Source: Aurantiacibacter xanthus
Lineage (GTDB): Bacteria > Pseudomonadota > Alphaproteobacteria > Sphingomonadales > Sphingomonadaceae
DNA: 64,000 bases
Direction: 5' to 3'
NCBI RefSeq assembly: GCF_003584015.1
Contig: NZ_QXFM01000007.1
Coordinates: forward strand, 1-64,000
The notes beneath the pieces were generated by a model. It ran no database searches. It was not told the origin of the DNA and was given only the letters and a program-made list of their open reading frames with translations. This document shows, piece after piece, positions 40,881-50,565 of the stretch (positions are counted from its first letter, which is position 1; every line of letters starts with the position of its first letter). The translations under genes were made by a program, and so were the position numbers.

Positions 40881-42140
40881 TCAGTCGACCTTCTTCATCA
40901 CCAGCGAGGCGTTGGTGCCGCCGAAGCCGAACGAGTTGTTCAGCACCGCGCGCACTTCACGCTTCCTGGCCACCAGCGGCACCAGATCGACGCCTTCGGT
41001 GCCCTCATCGGGGTTGTGCAGGTTAAGCGTAGGCGGAACCACGCCGTCGCGCATGGCGAGAATGCAGAAGATGCTCTCCACCGCGCCCGCGCCGCCCAGC
41101 AGATGGCCGATCGCGCTCTTGGTGCTGCTCATCGAGGCACCGGCGAGATCGTCGCCCAGCACGCGCTTGACCGCCGCCAGTTCGATGGTGTCGGCCATGG
41201 TCGAGGTGCCGTGGGCGTTGACATAGTCGATGTCGCCCGGCCCCATTCCGGCCTTGCGCAGCGCCATGCGCATCGAGTTCTCCGCGCCCTTGCCCTCGGG
41301 GTGCGGCGCGGTGACGTGATAGGCATCGCCCGACAGGCCATAGCCGACCACCTCGGCATAGATCTTCGCGCCGCGCGCCTTGGCGTGCTCGTACTCTTCC
41401 AGCACCACCACGCCCGCGCCCTCGCCCATCACGAAGCCGTCGCGGTCCTTGTCGTAGGGACGGCTGGCTTCGGTGGGCCGATCGTTCATCGAGCAGTTGA
41501 GCGCGCGCGCCTGGGCAAAGCCCGCCACGCCGAGCGGGTTGATCGTGCCTTCCGCACCGCCCGCCAGCATGATGTCGGCATCGTCGTCGCGGATCATGCG
41601 CGCGGCGTCGCCAATCGAATGCGCGCCGGTGGAGCAGGCGGTGACGACCGCATGGTTCGGCCCCATCAGCCCGTATTTGATCGAGACCTGGCCCGAGATC
41701 AGGTTGATCAGACGGCCATGCACGAAGTGCGGGCTGACCCGGCCGGGGCCGCGTTCGTGCAGGTTGACCGATTCGAGTTCGATACCCGGCAAGCCGCCGA
41801 TGCCCGAGCCGATCGAACAGCCCGCGCGCAGGCGCAGCTCTTCGGACATGTCTTCGAGGCCCGCATCTTCGATCGCCTGTCCGGCGGCGTCGATCCCGTA
41901 GATGATGAACGGATCGACCTGACGCTGCACCTTGTGATCGACCCGCTTGTTCGGATCGAACCCATACTCATGATCCGCCGGCTTGACCTCGCCGGCGATC
42001 AGGCACTTCTGACCCGTGGTATCGAAGCGGGTGATCGCGCCGATCCCGCTCTTGCCCGCAATCAGGTTGGCCCAGGTTGTTTCGACGTCAGCGCCCAGCG
42101 GCGTGACAAGCCCCAATCCGGTTACGACGACACGCCGCAT
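40881..42140 (-). CDS. fabF: Beta-ketoacyl-ACP synthase II
   Basis: This 419-residue type II fatty-acid elongation enzyme condenses malonyl-ACP with acyl-ACP. The catalytic Cys is in VTACSTGAHSIG, with the two His residues in VNAHGTSTMADTIE and SAIGHLLGGAG; the start MRRVVVTGLGLVTPLG and the end NNSFGFGGTNASLVMKK are canonical. It follows acpP, its acyl-carrier substrate, with a hairpin between them. Confidence 0.97.
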   Translation of the reverse strand: MRRVVVTGLGLVTPLGADVETTWANLIAGKSGIGAITRFDTTGQKCLIAGEVKPADHEYGFDPNKRVDHKVQRQVDPFIIYGIDAAGQAIEDAGLEDMSEELRLRAGCSIGSGIGGLPGIELESVNLHERGPGRVSPHFVHGRLINLISGQVSIKYGLMGPNHAVVTACSTGAHSIGDAARMIRDDDADIMLAGGAEGTINPLGVAGFAQARALNCSMNDRPTEASRPYDKDRDGFVMGEGAGVVVLEEYEHAKARGAKIYAEVVGYGLSGDAYHVTAPHPEGKGAENSMRMALRKAGMGPGDIDYVNAHGTSTMADTIELAAVKRVLGDDLAGASMSSTKSAIGHLLGGAGAVESIFCILAMRDGVVPPTLNLHNPDEGTEGVDLVPLVARKREVRAVLNNSFGFGGTNASLVMKKVD

Positions 42141-42161
42141 AAGTAGCTCTCCACAATCACA

Positions 42162-42190
42162 AAAGGCCCAGCCGAGATGGCTGAGCCTTT
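42162..42190 (-). terminator. Hairpin between acpP and fabF
   Basis: On the minus strand AAAGGCTCAGCC and GGCTGGGCCTTT form a stem with a small loop, ending in a short T-run. It follows the acpP stop by about 50 bases and precedes fabF. It probably acts as a partial terminator giving excess acpP transcript over fabF. Confidence 0.65.
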
Positions 42191-42240
42191 AATCCTCGTC
42201 CGCGATCGGGCGGACCTTTCGCGAACGAGGCGGTCCGACC

Positions 42241-42477
42241 TCAGTCGGTATGTTCTTCGATGTACTTGATGGCATCGCCAACGGTGTTGATCTTCTCCGC
42301 CGCATCGTCGGGGATCTCGACACCGAACTCTTCCTCGAAGGCCATCACCAGCTCGACGATGTCGAGGCTGTCTGCGCCCAGATCGTCGATGAAGCTCGCG
42401 TCCGGGGTGACTTTCTCTTCCTCGACGCCGAGGTTCTCGACGACAATCTTTTTAACGCGGTCAGCGATATCGCTCAT
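42241..42477 (-). CDS. acpP: Acyl carrier protein
   Basis: This 78-residue acidic carrier is modified with phosphopantetheine on Ser37 in [12 protein letters not shown]. The whole sequence ([24 protein letters not shown] onward) is close to consensus for primary-metabolism AcpP. A longer ORF to 42549 is not used, because this ATG has AAGGCAC upstream and matches all relatives. It feeds FabF, encoded next. Confidence 0.97.
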   Translation of the reverse strand: MSDIADRVKKIVVENLGVEEEKVTPDASFIDDLGADSLDIVELVMAFEEEFGVEIPDDAAEKINTVGDAIKYIEEHTD

Positions 42478-42594
42478 GAAACTGTGCCTTTCGAAGGGTT
42501 CTGAATTCGTTTCGCAATCGCCCCTAATGAGTGCTGCGGAGGCTGGCAAGTGCCGTAAAACGGCTTTGCGACCAGCAATATGGGGATTGCGGGG

Positions 42595-43512
42595 CTATTG
42601 TCCAAAATGAAAGGCAATTTGTGCACTGGCCGTGGCGGTGTCGTCGATCCGGCGCAATCCCGCGGATGCCGCGCCATCCGAGCGGTCCGAGGCCAGCGCC
42701 GCGCGATATCGCTCTTGGGCCAGCGAGTGATCGCCGCGCCGTTCGGCACAAAGCCCCACATTGAACATCAGCGAAGGCTGGTCGGGGTTCGCGGAATGCA
42801 GGCTCTCGAAAGATTCGCAGGCAGCAGACTCGTCGCTTTTGGTCCGGCTCACGGCATCGCGAAACCGGTCGCGGTCATCGCCCGAAAGGCCGTTGCGCCG
42901 CTCCATGATGCGGACCGGCAGGATCGTGCCCGTCGGCGCGAGTTCGCGCCGGATATCATGGGCGAGATCGGGCAGGACGTCCATGATCATGGCACGCACG
43001 TCGGGATGGTCGTCCACGTCGGGGCAGAACTCTTCCTGATCGCCCCGCGCCGAGGTAAAGGTCCACAGCAGGGCCCCGTCGCGCCGCACCAGGCGCACAT
43101 CCGGGCGGACATTGACCTGCAACCGGATGCAGTCGAGTTCGACCTTGCGCCTCTCGCTGCAGGCGCCGTCTTCGTCGTAGGTCCAGCAGACCTCGCGCTT
43201 GCGGCGAAAACGGTGCTCGGCAATGTGCGGGGTCACGCGGCCCTCAAGCACCGCGTCCGCTCCAGGCCCATCGTCCACCAGCACGGTAAACCACGGCTGT
43301 CCGCGGATCGACGCCTGTTGCAACGCGTCTGCCACCATGAACGAGAAGCGCGTGCCTTCGCGGCCAGCAAAGTGGTCGACCGTGATGGTCTGCACCCCGA
43401 GCGCCGCCGCGCTGAGCGCCGGACTGTAGGTCTCGACGGTCAGCGTTTCTGCTGCTGCCGGAGTTGCCAGAGCCAGCGCGGCAAGGGCCGCAAGGGCCGC
43501 TCTTCGTATCAT
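42595..43512 (-). CDS. Exported protein of unknown function with C-terminal TPR-like region
   Basis: This 305-residue protein has a clear signal peptide (MIRRAALAALAALALATPAAA). AAGGAA upstream supports the ATG at 43512. The middle (TRFSFMVADALQQASIRGQPWFTVLVDD to VLEGRVTPHIAEHRFRRKREVCW) resembles the lipoprotein-like region of proteins that assess oxidative or envelope stress. Near the end, SLMFNVGLCAERRGDHSLAQERYRAAL is a TPR unit. I cannot name the family. It lies between acpP and aspS in the same orientation. Confidence 0.8.
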   Translation of the reverse strand: MIRRAALAALAALALATPAAAETLTVETYSPALSAAALGVQTITVDHFAGREGTRFSFMVADALQQASIRGQPWFTVLVDDGPGADAVLEGRVTPHIAEHRFRRKREVCWTYDEDGACSERRKVELDCIRLQVNVRPDVRLVRRDGALLWTFTSARGDQEEFCPDVDDHPDVRAMIMDVLPDLAHDIRRELAPTGTILPVRIMERRNGLSGDDRDRFRDAVSRTKSDESAACESFESLHSANPDQPSLMFNVGLCAERRGDHSLAQERYRAALASDRSDGAASAGLRRIDDTATASAQIAFHFGQ

Positions 43513-43595
43513 GTTCCCGTTCCTTCGCCTCATCACCTTTGTAATGTTTAGGGCAAGAAACCTGAACACAGCACGAAGATACTGGCCTACAACAA

Positions 43596-45377
43596 TCAGC
43601 CTTCCTTGGGCGCTTCGACCGTGCGGATATGCACATCGCGCAGCTGGCGGGGCGAGACCTGCGAGGGCGCGCCCATCATCAGATCCTGCGCGCGCTGGTT
43701 CAGCGGGAAGGCGATTACCTCGCGGATGTTCGGCTCGTCGGCGAGCAGCATCACGATGCGGTCGATCCCCGGAGCCGAGCCACCGTGCGGCGGCGCGCCA
43801 AGCTTGAACGCCTCGATCATGCCGGAGAAGTTCTCGTCCACATCGGCCTTGCTGTAGCCGGCGACCTCGAAGGCCTTGTACATGATGTCCGGGCGGTGGT
43901 TCCGGATCGCGCCCGAGCTGAGCTCGTAGCCATTGCAGACGATGTCGTACTGCCAGGCGAGGATATCGAGCGGATCCTGCGTTTCCAGCGCCTCCATCTC
44001 GCCCTGCGGCATCGAGAACGGGTTGTGGCTGAAGTCGACCTTCTTGGCGTCCTCGTCGTACTCGTACATCGGGAAGTCGACGATCCAGCAGAACTTGAAG
44101 CAGTTCTCCTCGATCAGGCCGAGGATTTCGCCGGTGCGGGTGCGCGCAGCGCCCGCCAGCTTGGCCGCGTCCTTTTCCTTGCCCGCGGCGAAGAACAGAC
44201 CGTCGTCGTCGCCCAGCCCCAGCTCCTCATAGAGCTTGGCCATCTCTTCCGGGCCATGGTTCTTGGCGATGGGGCCGCCGAATTCGCCGCCCTTGCGGGT
44301 GACATAGCCGAGCCCGGCAAAGCCCTCTTTCTTCGACCAGTCGTTCATCTCGTCGAAGAACTTGCGGCTCTTGTCCGCCGTGTTCGGCGCGGGGATCGCG
44401 CGGACCACGCCGCCGGTGCCGACGATCTTCTCGAAGATGCCGAAGCCCGAGCTGGTGAAGTGGTGCGATACGTCCGAGATCAGGATCGGGTTGCGCAGGT
44501 CGGGCTTGTCGCTGCCGTACTTGAGCATCGCCTCGCGGTAAGGAATGCGCGGAAACTCGCCCGCCGGAGTGACCGACTTGCCGCCCGAGAACTCCTCGAA
44601 CACGCCCGCCAGCACCGGCTCGATGGCCTGGAACACATCTTCCTGCGTGACGAAGCTCATCTCGAAGTCGAGCTGGTAGAATTCGGGCGAACGGTCGGCG
44701 CGCAGGTCTTCGTCGCGGAAGCAGGGGGCGATCTGGAAATAGCGGTCGAAGCCGGCCACCATAAGCAGCTGCTTAAACATCTGCGGCGCTTGCGGCAGCG
44801 CATAGAACCGGCCCGGATGCAGGCGGCTCGGCACCAGATAGTCGCGCGCGCCCTCGGGGCTGGAGGCGCCGAGGATCGGGGTCTGGAACTCGTTGAAGCC
44901 TTGCGCGATCATCCGCTGGCGCAGGCTCGAAATCACCTTCGAACGCAGGATGATGTTGTTGTGCACCCGCTCACGGCGCAGATCGACAAAGCGATACTTG
45001 AGGCGCGTTTCCTCGGGGTAGTCCTCCGCCGAGTTGACGATCAGCGGCAGTTCCTCGGCGCGGCTCTGGATCGTCACCTCGCGGGCGAAGACCTCGATCC
45101 CGCCGGTCGGCAGGTTCGGGTTGACCGCTTCGGGCGCACGGGCCTTCACATCGCCATCGATGGTGACGACCGATTCCAGCTTCAGCTTTTCGAGCATCGG
45201 CTGCGCGGGGGAATCGCTGTCGGCCACGATCTGGGTGATGCCATAGTGATCGCGCAGATCGACGAACAGCACGCCGCCATGATCTCGCTTGTTGTGCACC
45301 CAGCCCGACAGGCGGACGCTCTGGCCGACGGCACTCTGGTTCAATGCGGCACAAGTGTGGGTACGATAGGCGTGCAT
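43596..45377 (-). CDS. aspS: Aspartate--tRNA ligase
   Basis: This 593-residue class II aminoacyl-tRNA synthetase has the N-terminal OB-fold anticodon-binding domain ([23 protein letters not shown]), motif 2 ([23 protein letters not shown]), the bacterial GAD insert (about 290-420) and motif 3 ([13 protein letters not shown]). Alphaproteobacterial enzymes are often non-discriminating and charge tRNA-Asn as well; that cannot be judged here. [13 protein letters not shown] at 45377 is the family start; the longer frame is not used. Confidence 0.97.
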   Translation of the reverse strand: MHAYRTHTCAALNQSAVGQSVRLSGWVHNKRDHGGVLFVDLRDHYGITQIVADSDSPAQPMLEKLKLESVVTIDGDVKARAPEAVNPNLPTGGIEVFAREVTIQSRAEELPLIVNSAEDYPEETRLKYRFVDLRRERVHNNIILRSKVISSLRQRMIAQGFNEFQTPILGASSPEGARDYLVPSRLHPGRFYALPQAPQMFKQLLMVAGFDRYFQIAPCFRDEDLRADRSPEFYQLDFEMSFVTQEDVFQAIEPVLAGVFEEFSGGKSVTPAGEFPRIPYREAMLKYGSDKPDLRNPILISDVSHHFTSSGFGIFEKIVGTGGVVRAIPAPNTADKSRKFFDEMNDWSKKEGFAGLGYVTRKGGEFGGPIAKNHGPEEMAKLYEELGLGDDDGLFFAAGKEKDAAKLAGAARTRTGEILGLIEENCFKFCWIVDFPMYEYDEDAKKVDFSHNPFSMPQGEMEALETQDPLDILAWQYDIVCNGYELSSGAIRNHRPDIMYKAFEVAGYSKADVDENFSGMIEAFKLGAPPHGGSAPGIDRIVMLLADEPNIREVIAFPLNQRAQDLMMGAPSQVSPRQLRDVHIRTVEAPKEG

Positions 45378-45566
45378 GGGGACTCTTTCCAAAAGGCGGG
45401 CTAAAGGGCTAAGGGCGCGCAACGCAGCGTCGCTCCAAGCCATTGCTTTACGCGCGCGCTAACAGGGCAAGCCAGTCGCTTTGTCAAGGTCGGCACCTCT
45501 GCCGGGGACTGTGGCGAATGGTAGGCCGACGGACGGTGCACCGTCCAAACCTTGTATGGGAAAGAC

Positions 45567-46769
45567 ATGAAGATCCATCCCCTGATTACCAAGTCCGCCG
45601 AACTCGCCGACCTGTGCGAGCGGCTCGCAGAACACGATTTCGTCTGTGTCGACACCGAGTTCATGCGCGAGAACACCTATTATCCGCTGCTGTGCCTGAT
45701 CCAGATCGGCAACAACGAGGAGGCCGCAGCCGTCGATCCGCTGGCCAAGGGCATCGACCTCACGCCGCTGTGGAACCTGCTGTGCGAGAACGAGGACGTG
45801 CTCAAGGTCTTCCACGCGGGCGGGCAGGACGTGGAGATCGTCTACAATTTCACCGGGAAAACCCCGCACCCGATTTTCGACACCCAGATCGCGATGATGG
45901 CGATCAGCCAGTCGGAGCAGATCGGCTATGCCAATCTCGTGGAAAGCTGGCTCGGCAAGACGATCGACAAGGGCGCCCGCTTCACCGACTGGAGCCGCCG
46001 CCCGCTGACCGAGCGGCAGATCGAATATGCCATCGGCGACGTGACCTATCTGGCGGACATCTTCCCGCGCATCCTGAAAAAGCTGATCAAGACCGACCGC
46101 GGCCACTGGCTCGACGCCGAGATGGAGAAGCTGGCCGATCCGGCGAACTATGCCAACGATCTTGAGCTGGCCTGGCGGCGCATCCGTGCCCCGGGGCGCA
46201 ATCCGGCGGTGCTCGGGCGGCTGAAGGCGCTCGCGGCATGGCGCGAGACAGAGGCGCAGGGCAAGGACATCCCGCGCGGCCGCATCATCCGCGACGAGAC
46301 GCTGGCCGACATCGCCAGCCACCCGCCGAAAAAGCAGGCTGACCTCGCCAAGGTGCGCGGCCTGTCGCAGGCCTGGGCCGAGAACGACATCGGCAAGCGG
46401 CTGATGAAAGTGATCGCGGGTGCCGAGCCTCTGCCCTCCGACGAACTGCCCGAACGTTCGGGCCGCGGCGCGCCGCTTGGCAAGGAAGGCGCTTTGGTGG
46501 CTGACCTGCTCAAGCTGCTGCTGAAAATCCGTTGCCGCGAGATCGACGTGGCCTCACGCCTGCTCACCCGTTCGGACGAGATGGAGTCGCTGGCGGCCGG
46601 GATCCGCAAGCTGCCGGTGCTCGAAGGCTGGCGCTACGAGGTGTTCGGCCGCGATGCGCTGGAACTGGTCGAGGGCAGGCTGGCCTTCGCGGTCGAGAAA
46701 GGGCGGCTGAAGATGACGCACATCGACGATGTCGAAGCCGATGGGGCCGCACAGGCGGCGGCGGAGTAG
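45567..46769 (+). CDS. rnd: Ribonuclease D
   Basis: This 400-residue 3'-5' exoribonuclease trims tRNA precursors. The DEDD exonuclease core has VDTEFMRENTYYPLLCLIQIG (first Asp and Glu), HAGGQDVEIVYNF and the later Tyr/Asp motif RQIEYAIGDVTYL. HRDC-type helical domains occupy the C-terminal half. The ATG at 45567 follows GGGAAAG; a TTG at 45552 opens the longer frame but is less likely. It is divergent from aspS. Confidence 0.95.
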   Translation: MKIHPLITKSAELADLCERLAEHDFVCVDTEFMRENTYYPLLCLIQIGNNEEAAAVDPLAKGIDLTPLWNLLCENEDVLKVFHAGGQDVEIVYNFTGKTPHPIFDTQIAMMAISQSEQIGYANLVESWLGKTIDKGARFTDWSRRPLTERQIEYAIGDVTYLADIFPRILKKLIKTDRGHWLDAEMEKLADPANYANDLELAWRRIRAPGRNPAVLGRLKALAAWRETEAQGKDIPRGRIIRDETLADIASHPPKKQADLAKVRGLSQAWAENDIGKRLMKVIAGAEPLPSDELPERSGRGAPLGKEGALVADLLKLLLKIRCREIDVASRLLTRSDEMESLAAGIRKLPVLEGWRYEVFGRDALELVEGRLAFAVEKGRLKMTHIDDVEADGAAQAAAE

Positions 46770-46782
46770 ATGCCGCCACACT

Positions 46783-46811
46783 CGTCATTGCGAGCGTAGC
46801 GAAGCAATCCA
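46783..46811 (+). repeat. REP-like element, copy 1
   Basis: CGTCATTGCGAGCGTAGCGAAGCAATCCA-type sequence just after rnd; it recurs at 47155-47183 in the same orientation and at 47231-47259 inverted. This repeat family is very common in Erythrobacteraceae genomes. Confidence 0.85.
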
Positions 46812-46817
46812 GCTCCG

Positions 46818-47117
46818 GTGCGCGCCCACTTCCAACCCGCAGCCTACTTGATGGCCAACCGCAAGCACGGCGCGATCTACACCGGCGTGACCTCGGATTT
46901 GCAGCGGCGCGTATGGCAACACCGCGAGGGCATGGTTGACGGCTTCACGAGGAAGTACGGCTGCAAGCTGCTGGTCTGGTTCGAATTGCATGCCACCATG
47001 GAACTGGCCATCTTGCGCGAGCAGCAGATCAAAGGCGGCTCGCGGAAGAAGAAGGTGGCGCTGATCGAGGAGGATAACCCCGATTGGTTCGACCTCTGGC
47101 ACAAGATGCGAAGCTAG
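46818..47117 (+). CDS. GIY-YIG nuclease family protein
   Basis: This 99-residue single-domain protein has the sequence GAIYTGVTSDLQRRVWQHREG (the GIY-YIG and Arg motifs) and ends IEEDNPDWFDLW. It begins MRAHFQPAAYLMANR from a GTG, as in relatives. Such UPF0213-like proteins are small DNA endonucleases of unknown role. Here the gene sits inside a cluster of three REP-like elements, one before and two after it. Confidence 0.88.
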   Translation: MRAHFQPAAYLMANRKHGAIYTGVTSDLQRRVWQHREGMVDGFTRKYGCKLLVWFELHATMELAILREQQIKGGSRKKKVALIEEDNPDWFDLWHKMRS

Positions 47118-47154
47118 GAGCGAAATGGGCGTCGAACTCGCAAGCCGCGCCTCT

Positions 47155-47183
47155 TGTCATTGCGAGCGCAGCGAAGCAATCCA
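47155..47183 (+). repeat. REP-like element, copy 2
   Basis: This is a direct copy of the element at 46783-46811 (one base different in the GCAGC core), 38 bases after the GIY-YIG stop. Confidence 0.85.
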
Positions 47184-47230
47184 GTTCCCAGCCTGGAAAA
47201 TGTGTGGCCAGGTGAGGCGAGGTCTGACGA

Positions 47231-47259
47231 TGGATTGCTTCGCTACGCTCGCAATGACG
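47231..47259 (-). repeat. REP-like element, copy 3, inverted
   Basis: TGGATTGCTTCGCTACGCTC followed by GCAATGACG is the reverse complement of copies 1 and 2. With copy 2 it can fold into a long hairpin upstream of oxyR. Confidence 0.85.
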
Positions 47260-47286
47260 GAATATTAGGCTAAGGAGACGAGGAGC

Positions 47287-48183
47287 ATGAGCACCTACCT
47301 CCCCACCATCAAGCAGCTGCAATATCTCGTCGCGCTGCACGAGGCGGGCCACTTCGGCCGCGCCGCTGACGCCAGCTTCGTCTCGCAGTCGACGCTTTCG
47401 GCGGGCATTCGCGAACTCGAAAGCCTGCTCGGAGTGACGCTGGTCGAGCGCAGCCGCCGGGTCGTGCGGTTCACGCCGCTCGGCAATCAGGTGGTGGCCA
47501 AGGCGCACCGCCTGCTGCGCGAGGCCGAGGAGCTGAGCGAACTGGTGCAGGCCGCCGGCCAGCCGCTGTCGGGCGAGCTGCGCATGAGCGTGATCCCCAC
47601 CATCGCCCCGTTCCTGCTTCCGCGCATTCTCCCGCGCCTGCGCAAAGAGCGCCCGCAGCTAAAGCTGTTCCTGCGCGAGGAGACGAGCGACCACGCCATC
47701 GAATCGCTGCACCATGGCCGCGCCGATTGTGTGCTGCTCGCCCTCCCCTTCGCTACCGGCGAGGTGGCCAAGGCAAAAATCTGCGACGACGAACTCTACG
47801 TCGCCTTCCCCAAGGACGATCCGCGCGATCCGCCCGCCGAGATTCCGCCCGCGATGATCGACGAAGCGCGCCTGATGCTGCTCGAAGACGGGCACTGTCT
47901 GAAAGAGCACGCCCTCGCCGCCTGCAACCGGCCCGAACTGCGCGCCAGCGCGACGATGATCGGTACATCGCTGCACACGTTGGTGCAGATGGTCGACAAC
48001 GGCCTCGGCCTGACGATGCTGCCCAAGATGGCGATTGATGCAGGCATTCTACACGAAACCAACGTGGTCGCACGCCCGCTCAAGGGCCCCAAGACCAGCC
48101 GTGAAATCGCGCTCGTCTGGCGGGCCAATTCCCCGCGTGAGGAGGAGTTTCGCATGCTGGCCGAGGAGCTGTGTGCGGGCTAG
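47287..48183 (+). CDS. oxyR: Hydrogen-peroxide-inducible regulator OxyR (LysR family)
   Basis: This 298-residue regulator has an N-terminal LysR helix-turn-helix (about 6-65: AADASFVSQSTLSAGIRELE) and a C-terminal effector domain. The redox cysteines Cys204 and Cys213 in EDGHCLKEHALAAC have the same spacing as E. coli C199/C208, which separates OxyR from other LysR proteins. GGAGACGAGGAG precedes the ATG. Regulated genes (catalase, ahpC) are not in this window. Confidence 0.93.
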   Translation: MSTYLPTIKQLQYLVALHEAGHFGRAADASFVSQSTLSAGIRELESLLGVTLVERSRRVVRFTPLGNQVVAKAHRLLREAEELSELVQAAGQPLSGELRMSVIPTIAPFLLPRILPRLRKERPQLKLFLREETSDHAIESLHHGRADCVLLALPFATGEVAKAKICDDELYVAFPKDDPRDPPAEIPPAMIDEARLMLLEDGHCLKEHALAACNRPELRASATMIGTSLHTLVQMVDNGLGLTMLPKMAIDAGILHETNVVARPLKGPKTSREIALVWRANSPREEEFRMLAEELCAG

Positions 48184-48196
48184 CCTCGCCTGCCTC

Positions 48197-48790
48197 TCAA
48201 TCCATGTGTTTCAGGCCGACGCGCAGGTAGTCCCAGCCGGTAATCACGGTCAGCACCGCTGCCGCCCACAGGGTGATAAGGCCCACGATGTGCGGCACGT
48301 TGTGGACGATCCCGCCCTCCACAATGGTCCAGTCGGGCAGGCCCTGCCCCAGAATCAGCGCGCCGAGCGAAATCAGCTGAAAGGTCGTCTTCCACTTGGC
48401 GAGCTTCGACACCGGCACGCTGACCTGCAAGCCCCCGAGAAACTCGCGCAGGCCCGACACGGCGATCTCACGGATCACGATGATCATGCCGGCAATCACA
48501 TGCACGTCGCCCGCATAGGGACCGTTCAGCACCCCCATCGCCGCCAGCACCAGAATCACCGAGACGACCATGATCTTGTCGGCAATCGGATCGAGGAAGA
48601 TGCCGAGCTTCGACACCTTCCCGCTCTGGCGTGCCAGCATCCCGTCGAAATAGTCGGTGATGCCCATCACACAGTAGAGCACGAAAGCGGCGAGATACCC
48701 CGCATACCAGCCTGGCCACCACAGCAGGGCGGCCAGCAGGGGGATCATCGCGATCCGGCTCATCGTCAGGATGTTGGGCAGCGTCAGCAT
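48197..48790 (-). CDS. pgsA: CDP-diacylglycerol--glycerol-3-phosphate 3-phosphatidyltransferase
   Basis: This 197-residue inner-membrane enzyme makes phosphatidylglycerophosphate. The CDP-alcohol transferase motif is intact: ITDYFDGMLARQSGKVSKLGIFLDPIADKIM, with all the Asp, Gly and Arg residues. Four or more helices follow. It is transcribed convergently with oxyR. Confidence 0.95.
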   Translation of the reverse strand: MLTLPNILTMSRIAMIPLLAALLWWPGWYAGYLAAFVLYCVMGITDYFDGMLARQSGKVSKLGIFLDPIADKIMVVSVILVLAAMGVLNGPYAGDVHVIAGMIIVIREIAVSGLREFLGGLQVSVPVSKLAKWKTTFQLISLGALILGQGLPDWTIVEGGIVHNVPHIVGLITLWAAAVLTVITGWDYLRVGLKHMD

Positions 48791-48913
48791 GTCTCGCCTC
48801 CCCTAGTGCGATATGGTGCCGGGAAAAAGGCCTTGGCGCATTGTCGTGTAAATCCCTAAGGCATGGGACAGCGCCCGCGGGCGTGAAAGTCCGCAGGCAG
48901 CGCGAAGGCATAG

Positions 48914-50227
48914 ATGCTCACCTCGACCTATCTTCTCCGTCAGCACCGTTTCGGCCCGCTGTTCGTGACCCAGCTGTTCAACGCCTTCAACGACAACCTC
49001 TACAAGAACGCCATGGTGCTGTTCGTCGTCTATTCGGTCTACAATTCGGCCGCGGCGGAGACGGTCTTTTCGGGCGTCGCCTCGGGCCTGTTCATCCTGC
49101 CGTTCTTCCTGCTGTCGGCGCTGGCCGGGCAGCTGGCCGACATGCGCGACAAGGCGAAGATCATCCGCATCGTGAAGGCGGCCGAAATCGCGATCATGTC
49201 GGTCGGGGCGACCGGGCTGACGCTCGCCTGGCTGGGCGTGATGACCGAGGTGCTGGCCTTGCCGCTGATGCTGCTGGCGCTGTTTGCCATGGGCATCCAT
49301 TCGACCTTCATCGGGCCGATCAAGTATTCGATCCTGCCGCAACATCTGCAACCGCAGGAAGTGCTGGCGGGCACGGGCCTCGTCGAGGCGGGCACTTACC
49401 TTGCGATCATGGCGGGCACGATCCTGGCCGGGTTTATCGAGGTGGAGATCGCCGCCGGGCTGGTGATCGTGATCGCCGTGCTGGGCTTCTTCTCCAGCCG
49501 CAAGATCCCCTCGGCCCCGGCCATCGGCAAGGTCGAGCCGATCGACTACAACCCCTTCACTGCCTCGGTCCGCATCGTTGCCCGCACGATGCACAACCGC
49601 GAGGTATTCTTCGCCATTCTCGCGATCAGCTTCTTCTGGACCATCGGCGCGGTGCTGTTCATCCAGTTCCCGCCTCTGGCCAAGAACGTCCTGATGGCGA
49701 GCAAGGAAGTGGCCAGCCTGTTCCTCGTGGTGTTCTCGATCGGCATTGCGATCGGCTCGGTGGCGATCAATGCACTGCTCAAAGGCGATGTCTCGGCGCG
49801 CTTCTCGCCCGCATCGGTGATCGCGATGGGGGTGATGGTGGCGCTGTTCTACTTCGTCTGCCGCGCCTGGAACGCCAGCATCGCCAGCACGAGGCTGCTC
49901 GACATTGCCGAGTTCGTGGCCCACCCCATGGCCTGGCTGGTGCTCGGCTCGCTGCTGATGATCGCGGTGTTCGGCGGCATGTTCGTGGTGCCGCTTTATG
50001 CCTTCCTCACCACGCGGGTGGAAACCAGCGAAGCCAGCCGCACGGTGGCGGCGAACAACATCGTCAATGCCGGGGCTATGGTGGTGGGCTCGATCCTCGC
50101 GCTGGGGCTGAGCTATTTCGGAGTTCCGCTGGCCGAGCAACTGCTGCTCAGCGCTGGCATGTGCGTGATCTCGGCCTGGCTGGGCTGGCGGCTGTGGCAG
50201 GCCGAAAAGGTCGCCCGCCGCAGTTGA
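48914..50227 (+). CDS. MFS transporter, LplT-like
   Basis: This 437-residue major-facilitator protein has about 12 helices. The start FGPLFVTQLFNAFNDNLYKNAMVLFVVY and MGIHSTFIGPIKYSILPQHLQPQEVLAGTGLVEAGTY are hallmarks of the lysophospholipid transporter LplT group, which in other bacteria is often fused or linked to an acyltransferase (Aas). No acyltransferase is next to it here, so the substrate is only inferred. Confidence 0.88.
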   Translation: MLTSTYLLRQHRFGPLFVTQLFNAFNDNLYKNAMVLFVVYSVYNSAAAETVFSGVASGLFILPFFLLSALAGQLADMRDKAKIIRIVKAAEIAIMSVGATGLTLAWLGVMTEVLALPLMLLALFAMGIHSTFIGPIKYSILPQHLQPQEVLAGTGLVEAGTYLAIMAGTILAGFIEVEIAAGLVIVIAVLGFFSSRKIPSAPAIGKVEPIDYNPFTASVRIVARTMHNREVFFAILAISFFWTIGAVLFIQFPPLAKNVLMASKEVASLFLVVFSIGIAIGSVAINALLKGDVSARFSPASVIAMGVMVALFYFVCRAWNASIASTRLLDIAEFVAHPMAWLVLGSLLMIAVFGGMFVVPLYAFLTTRVETSEASRTVAANNIVNAGAMVVGSILALGLSYFGVPLAEQLLLSAGMCVISAWLGWRLWQAEKVARRS

Positions 50228-50237
50228 GCCCGCCAGT

Positions 50238-50441
50238 TCAGGCGAAGAAGGTGAACACGGCGACGAAGCCGGTGCAATAGGTCGCCGCCGCACTTTCGAT
50301 GTCGGCCCGCGTCAGGCCGAGCCGGAGATACCACGGCACCTGCGGCTCAACCTCGCCCATCCGCGCAAAGACATGCGGCGGCAGCGACGCCCGGAACGGG
50401 TGGCGTGCCGATTCGGAGGTGAGGACAAGCGCTCTTCTCAT
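50238..50441 (-). CDS. Small hypothetical protein, 67 residues
   Basis: This 67-residue protein starts MRRALVLTSESARHPFRASLP and ends with a short hydrophobic stretch (YCTGFVAVFTFFA). It is convergent with the MFS gene. I know no family; the protein-like composition supports a real short gene. Confidence 0.6.
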   Translation of the reverse strand: MRRALVLTSESARHPFRASLPPHVFARMGEVEPQVPWYLRLGLTRADIESAAATYCTGFVAVFTFFA

Positions 50442-50565
50442 GGGAAGGAAGTTAACGTTTCGCTAACCATTGGCGAGCCCGGTTAGCCTTGTGTCCAGAC
50501 AAGGGACAGCTTGGCCAAATGCCCTCTGCTTGCCGAGCCCGACAGGCCGCGCTAGCCCGGTGCGA

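Noticed and set aside
40551..42146. 531-codon open frame on the + strand
   Set aside because: It covers mltG and fabF in antisense and shows no domain.
43629..45404. 591-codon open frame on the + strand
   Set aside because: It is antisense to the clearly functional aspS gene and has no recognisable domain.
48803..50293. 496-codon open frame on the - strand
   Set aside because: It is antisense to the MFS transporter and consists of Arg/Asp/His-rich low-complexity sequence.
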